Assembly: GCA_903813345.2 (NCBI GenBank) | Contig: CAIIXF020000006.1 | Location: forward strand, 20,221,936 to 20,281,935 | Source of the DNA: Owenia fusiformis | Lineage: Eukaryota > Annelida > Polychaeta > Sabellida > Oweniidae | Reading direction: 5' to 3' | DNA: 60,000 nt | Notes under the pieces: model-generated | The model's input: the letters and a program-made list of their open reading frames with translations, nothing else | Told to the model about the DNA's origin: nothing | Databases searched by the model: none | Made by a program: the position numbers and the translations under genes | In this document: positions 53,212-60,000 of the stretch, piece after piece | Layout: each line of letters starts with the position of its first letter | Position numbering within the stretch: position 1 is the first letter of the stretch

Positions 53212-53781
53212 TATACACCCCTTCCATATGATCACAGCCATGGCACTGATTACCACGGAATATAACTGATCATTTCTGTATAAATGATGACCTTACCCCT
53301 CTGAAATGGAGATCATGTGTTACACCGGAATGATCATGCATAACGTATTGAGCTCACTAAATGATCATTCCTGTGTAACACGTGGTCTTTGATTGAATTT
53401 CTTCAACTGGAGAAATAGTTAATTTGAAGATTTTATGAATGGTATTGACCTGCTCAGTTCATTTAGAACTAAAATACCTGTATATGACAAGTGAAATCGG
53501 TTCCATTTATGGAGTTTTAAAAAAGTTATGACAACTTTTCAAGTTTTTTCACAGTTTTGCGAATGTAAACAAAGGTGGTCGGGAAGGCTTTAGAACCACT
53601 CTATCCCCAAGTATATGATTTGTACCTATAGAAAGTAAAATCAACTCCCTAGAGACTGGGCGCTGTTGTATCGCAAGCAGAACTAACTGTGGAACACTTT
53701 CTCCATTTCGGATCAGTTATATTCCGTAGTAATGTAAACACCTACAATGCCATGGCTGTGATCATATGAAAGGGGTGTATA
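53212..53781. mobile_element. 570-bp TIR element with a nested inverted repeat
   Basis: Left TATACACCCCTTCCATATGA then TCACAGCCATGGCA; right TGCCATGGCTGTGATCATAT then GAAAGGGGTGTATA. The outer stem continues through GAATATAACTGATC. A second stem, TGTGTTACACCGGAATGATCAT / ATGATCATTCCTGTGTAACACG (each read in two parts), lies at about 53312-53385. Confidence 0.72.
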
Positions 53782-55417
53782 TTATGTTACACACAAAGTC
53801 ACAAGTTTTATTATATACACAATTTTAAGTATTATGCATGATTCAGTTATTGATTACATTTATTTATATCATCTTATTTATTTTTTATATTGATTTAAAT
53901 AAATCACACTTTTAATACAATATACATGATATAGCATATCAAATAATTGTGAAATATTAAGACTAGGGAGTAAAATAAGATTAAATAAATAATAAATAAT
54001 TATGAAGTTTGATTTAGAAAGATTTGCACAATCGTCACATTGACTTGTGTTTTATAGTCTTGCACCAAACCCCTGTACACCTCCTATCCTCTTACCAACA
54101 ATGAGGGGAAGCATACAGGGCCGGGGCTTGATACATTGATACATGTGATACAGGACTACAAATTTTAAACCGTATGAAAACACTGATAAATGGTTACTGA
54201 AATAGTGCTACCCCAAGTGCAATGTTTTTTGTATTGCACTTTGTTGAGCAGTTATGTCACGAAGGGGTATACTGGTATAAAACCACTTAACCTGAGGGAG
54301 ATACACTAAAGTGTCATAACACATACATGTATTTCCCAGGGGATAAACCCCAATTTTTACATATCTGTTATATCTTCAAATTGTCTCTGCTTTCATGCAA
54401 TCTTTCTGGTACATGTACACATATACGAGGATTGTTCCAGAAGTCCTGAACTAATTGTTATAAGACCAAGAGTTTTTATTAATAAAGGCTGAAATTTCAG
54501 CAACCCTCGTACATGGAACGAAAGTAGAAAAATGTATGTGCACCATACAAAGATTACCTACACCACGGGAGAAACATTTTGTTATCCCTCATGTTTAATT
54601 TAATGAAATGGATCAGATGAAACACAGTAGGCATTCACACTTACTCTAATGCGGCAAATATGGTACAGTAAAGCCTGTAGAGAATGAACAAAATGGGTTC
54701 ACTATAGGCAGGTGTTCACTACACAGACTTTCAATACAAAAGTAAATGGAGTATTCAGTGTTCACAAGGGACAGCTGCCCTGTAATCAGAATTGAGAAAC
54801 CATGGCTTGAGTTTGGGTTGAAGAATTTATTGCCCTTTATTGAACTGATTGAAATTAATTAATTAATTGGCTTTTTGTTTCTCATTTAACAACAACAAAT
54901 GATTAATTCAAAAAATACTTGAAAAATAGATATCATTAAAATAGGAAACACGGCAAATAAGATATGCATATACATAGAGAACAGAGGCTTATATCATATA
55001 TGCAAAGCAGATTGTTAATTCTGGGATCAATTTCAATATGAAACAGTTTCTCTTTAGTATTGATTAATAATACAAGTCTTGCGAGAAATATCACCATGGC
55101 TTCCTACATTTTCTGGTTAAACAACATAAATAGAGAAAATACAGAGAAATTAAACCAGTAAATTAAATCTCAATATCCCGGGCAGTAAATAAACAACAAT
55201 AAATAACAATTGTGCCAACAATGGGAAAAATGAGAAAACTTTACAATATTTCCACAGGAAAGGGAAATGGTCTCAAGTGATGTGTAGAATTAGAAAACAG
55301 AGACAATTTTATATCAAACCTTGTTAAACAATCGATAACCGCCAAGGTTATTTATTTTTGTATGTACGACGGTTGAATAATAAACGCAACAGAAACCATG
55401 TATTAAAGATTCCATGG
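53782..55417. other. Intergenic, mostly featureless
   Basis: AT-rich. Contains a decayed TACAGTAAAGCCTGTAG / GGTGTTCACTACACAG MITE at about 54664-54785. No gene seen. Confidence 0.45.
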
Positions 55418-55631
55418 CAGGCCCGTAGCCAGGGGGGGGGGGTTCGCAGGGTTCGAGCGAACCCCCCCCCTGGCCAAAAATTCTTTCAAAATCATGCAGT
55501 TTTTCACCATTTTGAGCACTTCTCAAGTGATTTTAGCCATATTTGGGCCAAAATTGTCAAATGTGAACCCCCATGGAAATTTTTGAAAACTGAACCCCCC
55601 CCGCCCTTGGCAAATCCTGGCTACGGGCCTG
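55418..55631. mobile_element. 214-bp hAT-like MITE with CATGG target duplication
   Basis: CAGGCCCGTAGCCAGG / CCTGGCTACGGGCCTG are inverted ends with G/C-run interiors (GGGTTCGAGCGAACCCC). CATGG lies on both sides (55413-55417, 55632-55636). Confidence 0.82.
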
Positions 55632-55900
55632 CATGGTTTATCCTTGTTATGTAACAGTACAGATGGCAAGGAAAAAGACGAAATTGCACACTATGTTACG
55701 AACTACATGCGAGACTATTTTTACCAGATATTTTTTAATGAAAAGTTAACCACTGCATGACCTACATAAATACAAGGCTAGTAACATGAGGCCTCTTTCA
55801 AAACGGACATTTTAACAATAATAATTTTACAATAACTCACCCCAATCATGCATTTTTCTCATTATCAAGTGACCTGCACTTTCTAATCAACTGTACAATT

Positions 55901-56040
55901 TCTGTAAACTGTGACATGTCACACCTGTGAACTGTTACTAGTCACGCTTGTGAAGAGTTTGTCATGCTTGTAAACTCCTTGTCACACATGTGAACTTCAT
56001 GTCACATTTGGGAACAATATGTCACACCAGTGAACTAAAC
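55901..56040. repeat. Degenerate 22-24-bp minisatellite (TGTCACACCTGTGAACT)
   Basis: Six to seven imperfect units: GTGACATGTCACACCTGTGA, ACTAGTCACGCTTGTGAAG, TTGTCATGCTTGTAAACTCC, TTGTCACACATGTGAACTTC, ATGTCACATTTGGGAAC, ATGTCACACCAGTGAAC. Probably in the 3' UTR of the minus-strand gene at 56607. Confidence 0.7.
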
Positions 56041-56606
56041 ATTACAACTGCACTATATATACTGCTGTGTTATCTCAAGTAACACCATATCTGAACATGT
56101 AAGTACCAAATTCACTAATCATGTATGATATATAAGTGCAAAAAATGTGACAATTGCACGGTGTAATAGTGAACTGTAGTTAACAGATGCATTTTCATTG
56201 TATTTATGAACCGTATATTTCACAATTAGCACTTTTTACAACTTTCTTACCAACGACATAACACTTCAATGTTTCAACATTAAAGGATAGCAAGAACAAA
56301 AAGCAACAATTTAACAGTTTCACCTGATGATATAGTATCAATTTCTCCCCAGATGTATGCAGTATATGCACTTGACAAAATAAAGAAGCTAAATAAGTTC
56401 ACAATTTACCAGTTTTGTATATAGCACATCAAAAGCAAAGCAGACTTGTTGTAGACCAGTTTCAGGTCTTGGAACACTTTCTGAAGCCATTAGACTTTAA
56501 TACAAATCTAAGGCCTGTGGAGTAGCCTAAAGAGCATAGATTTTAGCTGAAACCATTATACTTGCATTGCATCTTACTGTCTACATCCCTCAACAGGGAG
56601 CTGACA
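56041..56606 (-). other. Probable 3' UTR of the 56607-57998 gene
   Basis: Non-coding; no clear poly(A) signal could be assigned. Confidence 0.35.
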
Positions 56607-57998
56607 TCATGCGTCTACATCAGATCTTGATTTGGTAATAGTGAGCTTTGGTGAATTTGAAAGATTGTCTAAAGTTGACGTAGCAACTTCTGAGGTATGG
56701 TCGCTTGTATTAGCAACAGTGTTATCATATGCAGCAATAGTGTTGTCACGGTGATGTTTAGGGGTAGACTCTGAAGATTGCATAGAGTGGAGAGTATGTA
56801 CACTGTTGCGGGAACTCCCTCTACCATTGTCTAAAGTACAAGAAGAACATATAGAGCACTTTAACGAATTAATATGACAATTATCTACACCTAACCCTCG
56901 CTCTCTCTCACTGCATAATCTCCCATGAGTACATAATCGTAACTGGTGATGTAACGATGTGTCTGAGTTTGTTGTTACGAGGTTCTGACAATCGTCATGC
57001 AGACAGTTACTACAAGACGACCTCTGACATATATCTGGAGAGCTAGCACTGCTGGACATTTGTCCAATAAAATCTTTGTATATATTTGGTGCTGATTGGC
57101 TTTGATCGAAATCTTCTACCATTTCCATGTCGAGTTCCCAGTCATAATCCTGAGGGTAGGGGAAGTGATTCTGTCTCCCCACAAGTTTTAACTTCTCCAC
57201 ATGCTCCGGGACACTCTGGGAGCGATACACCCTTTTTAAATTGTTCACTTTATATTTCCTCAGAACGGATAAAGCTTTGTTTAAGTTTTCCTCATTGAAA
57301 GTTTCTGGCGAAATGAAAATATCATCACTTCCATCTTCCATACTGTTTAGAAGTGACTCCTTCGAGCTAAGGTCTGATACTTTACAACTGATATCAGAAA
57401 TTTCCGATTTTATTTCCTCCAATTCTTGCTCAACTTTATCAAGATTTTCAACTGTGTCGATACCTGTGTCAGTTTCAAATAATTCACTGCTGGGTGTTGA
57501 CATTTCTGAGATATCTGAGCTAACACTGTCTTTTTTGGCACTTCCATTACTTCCATTCAGTGAATTGTTTTTCAAAAATGGTGATAATGGAGAGTTGGGG
57601 GTCCAGGGTCCAGATGAATCCCCTAAAGAAATGTCTGATGGTAAATGTATATCACTGTCATATGATACAAGAGAATCTGCGCGATCTAGCAACAGATTAT
57701 TCTGACTGTCTGATTCGCCTGATTTATGCCTATAGCGCCCTCTGTATATTAAATTCTGTTCTGCATCATATTGAATCCCACTGTCGTGCATAGGATGTAA
57801 TGAGCCATTATCCAGAGGCCCGTAGCTTTCATGGTGGTCTGAGTTGAGTTGTCGCAATTCATTCCCATCATCGAATGACGGAGGATAATTACCAAGTGTT
57901 AGACTATTGGTGTATTTTGAATATCTGGCTTCATCTGGTCCAGAATATTGATTACCCATAATGCAGTTTGTCTGATGCAGTCGATCTTCAGCTGAAGT
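56607..57998 (-). CDS. Unrecognised acidic Ser-rich protein (450 aa or terminal exon)
   Basis: Minus-strand frame from ATG at 57959 to TGA at 56607: 450 aa, MGNQYSGPDEARYSKY at the start and KSRSDVDA at the end. I do not recognise the family. Visible features: MGNQYS fits the N-myristoylation pattern M-G-x-x-x-S; a short charged helix, likely coiled coil, at about 170-205 (NLDKVEQELEEIKSEISDI); a basic stretch LRKYKVNNLKRVYRSQSVPE; DYDWELDMEMVEDFDQSQSA; then Cys clusters (CSNCLHDDC, CSICSSC) in a Ser/Thr-rich tail. The ATG has A at -3 and G at +4. The frame stays open 13 codons further to an AG acceptor at 57998 (TATTTGTAG), so this could instead be the last exon of a longer protein. Confidence 0.75.
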   Translation of the reverse strand, partial: TSAEDRLHQTNCIMGNQYSGPDEARYSKYTNSLTLGNYPPSFDDGNELRQLNSDHHESYGPLDNGSLHPMHDSGIQYDAEQNLIYRGRYRHKSGESDSQNNLLLDRADSLVSYDSDIHLPSDISLGDSSGPWTPNSPLSPFLKNNSLNGSNGSAKKDSVSSDISEMSTPSSELFETDTGIDTVENLDKVEQELEEIKSEISDISCKVSDLSSKESLLNSMEDGSDDIFISPETFNEENLNKALSVLRKYKVNNLKRVYRSQSVPEHVEKLKLVGRQNHFPYPQDYDWELDMEMVEDFDQSQSAPNIYKDFIGQMSSSASSPDICQRSSCSNCLHDDCQNLVTTNSDTSLHHQLRLCTHGRLCSERERGLGVDNCHINSLKCSICSSCTLDNGRGSSRNSVHTLHSMQSSESTPKHHRDNTIAAYDNTVANTSDHTSEVATSTLDNLSNSPKLTITKSRSDVDA

Positions 57999-60000
57999 CT
58001 ACAAATAGAAAAGATGCGGATAAATTGCAGTATTAAAACAATAGGAAGGTCATTCTAACCTCACATTGCTAAACCTCTAAAAGAAAAAACATCAAAATCA
58101 AAGATCATGGAAATCAAAGACATCTTTAAATCAAAGAGCAACATTTAAGACATATGACAGCTGATCTCTGTAATGTAAGATTTGAATGTCAAAATTTCAA
58201 AATTCAAGAATTATTCTGAACTTTGACATTGAAAAGTTCATTCCAAATTATTACATTAGATGTCTTGAATCGCAATCATAACACATGCGATTGTTCAAAT
58301 AAATGCAGATTTCTTGACATCAACTTCACATATTTTTAGCATAATACAAAATATTTTCATACTCAGAAATGGATTACAATTAGTGAAACCACCCGACATG
58401 TTCAATATTGTAACGATCTGGCATTGATATTGATAATTATATTAGAGGAAATAATTAAACTATTTCTGTCTCATTTTTATGTGTGACTGGTAGTTCAAGT
58501 ATCCACACATCTGTTAACATGAGCAGATCAATTGAATATAAATTAAATCAATAGTAAACAGAAGCTTCAAATTCTAAATTTTGTACTTGAGTGACCTTGG
58601 TGTGGTACATTTGTTGTCTGCAGTGACCAGAGTCATAATTTGGTTAATTCATCTAAATGTTGTTTATGTAACATGGAAATCAACTTACATTTGACTGGAA
58701 TAAAAAAACAGGAAAAAAAAGTAAATAGGTTCTTAAATATCTGCTTCTTGATTGCACAAATTACACATTCAAGACTCTAATCCTATACGCACGTATTTGT
58801 TGACTTACACAAAGAATAAGAATGTCGAAAATGAAAAAATGCTTATTTTCTAATGTACATTGATTCTTTGGTTTGAAAATAGATCCAGCTTAATGATGTT
58901 AATCATGTGGTAATGACGCAATGTTGTGAATTCAACTTTTTCTTATTTTAAGTTATGTTGTAATGTCAACAACAGTCCCTAACATCTCTACAAGCAATTA
59001 TTACCAAACAGCAATAAAAATCCCATGTAGACATCTAGCAAGCATACATCTTCATGAACAAATCAATGTCTCTGTTTACAAGTATTTTTGCAAATCCTTT
59101 TTTCTCTGATGTGTCCAAGTTCTACTGATATGTTGTTTTATGAGGTATTGGAGGAATATGGCTGATAGTAGTTTGTGTAGTTACATCATTACTAAATCGT
59201 ATTCCAACCTCCTTTATATTCTAATCTTTCTGATTTCTTGAATCTTGTATCTTATTTCAAAATAACTATTTGAGCAAAAAAGTTGATTTCATCACCATCA
59301 ATATGTATGTGTCATCAATATACATAGATGCATATTAAACATATATACAAACAAGTAATGCATATGTGTTTAATTAAACCACCCCCTCCCAGGCATTAAG
59401 TCATTATGATTGTCATCAATGGAGACTGACATATCCCATAATTCTTTCACTGATTAACTGCGCTATTTTGTATAACATAATATCTCTTGATCATTTCCTT
59501 TGCCATGTATTATGATGACATTTTACTTTGGTATAAATATGGTACCTTTTTGGCAAATTACAATATCTAAATTAGATATGAATTGAAAAAGGTTTGACTG
59601 GCAACATATATTTCAGAAAATGGAATCTCCTACTTCACTTATGACAGTTTACTGAAGAATCATGGGAGAAATTCTCCTCTAATCCTGATGAAATGACAGG
59701 AACTTAGTTCACGTGCAATTCAGAGAACAATCATCAAGAATGATTAAATCTACCACATCCTCAACTCTTTGAGTATCACTCATACAACTTTTAGGAACTC
59801 AGTTCATCAGTTATCATTTCTCCAAACATTAAATGAATGAAATTGTCTACAATTGATCTGAGAAAAATAGTAACTTCTTTGGTTTCTTTTTGGTGTTTTT
59901 ACAAAATGCTTAATTTCATCATAAGAATCTACGTATGTGGATTGAAAAACAAGCAATATTTACCAGATTTCAGTTTCTCCTTATGTGTATAAAGTAAATA
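57999..60000 (-). other. Upstream intron or flank of the minus-strand gene
   Basis: No ordinary exon is seen. A candidate 6-nt microexon is listed separately. The splice acceptor at 57998 implies at least one exon upstream, probably beyond the window end. Confidence 0.4.
58689..58694 (-). other. Candidate 6-nt microexon (TCAAAT)
   Basis: On the minus strand a long pyrimidine tract (TTTTTTTTCCTG, TTTTTTTATTCCAG) is followed by TCAAAT and then a perfect GTAAGTTG donor. It would add Ser-Asn in phase 0, compatible with the open frame entering exon 57998. Sequence signals only. Confidence 0.3.

Noticed and set aside
57086-57793. Plus-strand open frames of up to 154 codons over 57086-57793
   Set aside because: Antisense shadows of the 450-codon minus-strand frame.
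58807-58849. Possible 43-nt exon ending in TTTGT|GTAAGTCA on the minus strand
   Set aside because: The only nearby AG has no pyrimidine tract, and 43 nt would break the frame with the downstream exon.
1-60000. tRNA, rRNA or known small-RNA genes
   Set aside because: I looked for tRNA B-box-like GGTTCGAAT with flanking stems and for conserved rRNA cores and saw none convincing; GGTTCGAGC/GGTTCGAAC hits lie in hAT-like element ends. A covariance-model scan would settle this.

Overview
This window is animal nuclear DNA: AT-rich, intron-dense and loaded with transposable-element debris. No prokaryotic layout is visible (no operons, ribosome binding sites or CRISPR). The recognisable genes are metazoan (MOB3, MRPS21, a cation-dependent mannose-6-phosphate-receptor-like gene). 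The repeats (LINE tails, hAT-, mariner- and Harbinger-like MITEs, elements with minisatellite cores) are of the kind common in marine invertebrates. A marine invertebrate such as a hemichordate, mollusc or lancelet is my guess; I cannot fix the phylum.

Layout. (1) 1215-26119, minus strand: a complete seven-exon MOB3 gene (217 aa), rebuilt exon by exon with GT-AG junctions and consistent phases. (2) 11664-16681, plus strand: a two-exon type II membrane SGNH/PC-esterase-like gene (495 aa), nested inside MOB3 intron 4 on the opposite strand. (3) 30538-33322, plus: two-exon MRPS21 (86 aa). (4) 34700-49923, plus: a seven-exon MRH-domain type I membrane protein resembling the cation-dependent mannose-6-phosphate receptor (258 aa). 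(5) 56607-57998, minus: a large acidic, Ser-rich coding exon of an unrecognised protein, either a complete 450-aa CDS starting with a myristoylation-like MGNQYS or the last exon of a longer gene.

Most of the rest is repeats. There are five copies of an element family with shared subterminal ATGTCACCACC motifs, a 3' hairpin and, in the long copies, a GACCTT-rich minisatellite core (Helentron/DINE-1-like by structure). There is a 75-bp satellite just 3' of the esterase gene, a 5.4-kb foldback element in the last intron of the receptor gene, four LINE tails plus a restriction-like-endonuclease LINE relic, and a dozen or more inverted-repeat elements, several with clear target-site duplications.

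The most unusual observations are: three 26-32-bp palindromic insertions, each flanked by a 7-bp direct repeat; an exon of the receptor gene whose 3' end and splice donor are tandemly repeated eight times; transposons inserted within 12-45 nt of functional splice sites; and a possible 6-nt microexon. The genes look like ordinary housekeeping or trafficking genes with no evident shared pathway. I did not find a convincing new multi-gene system.
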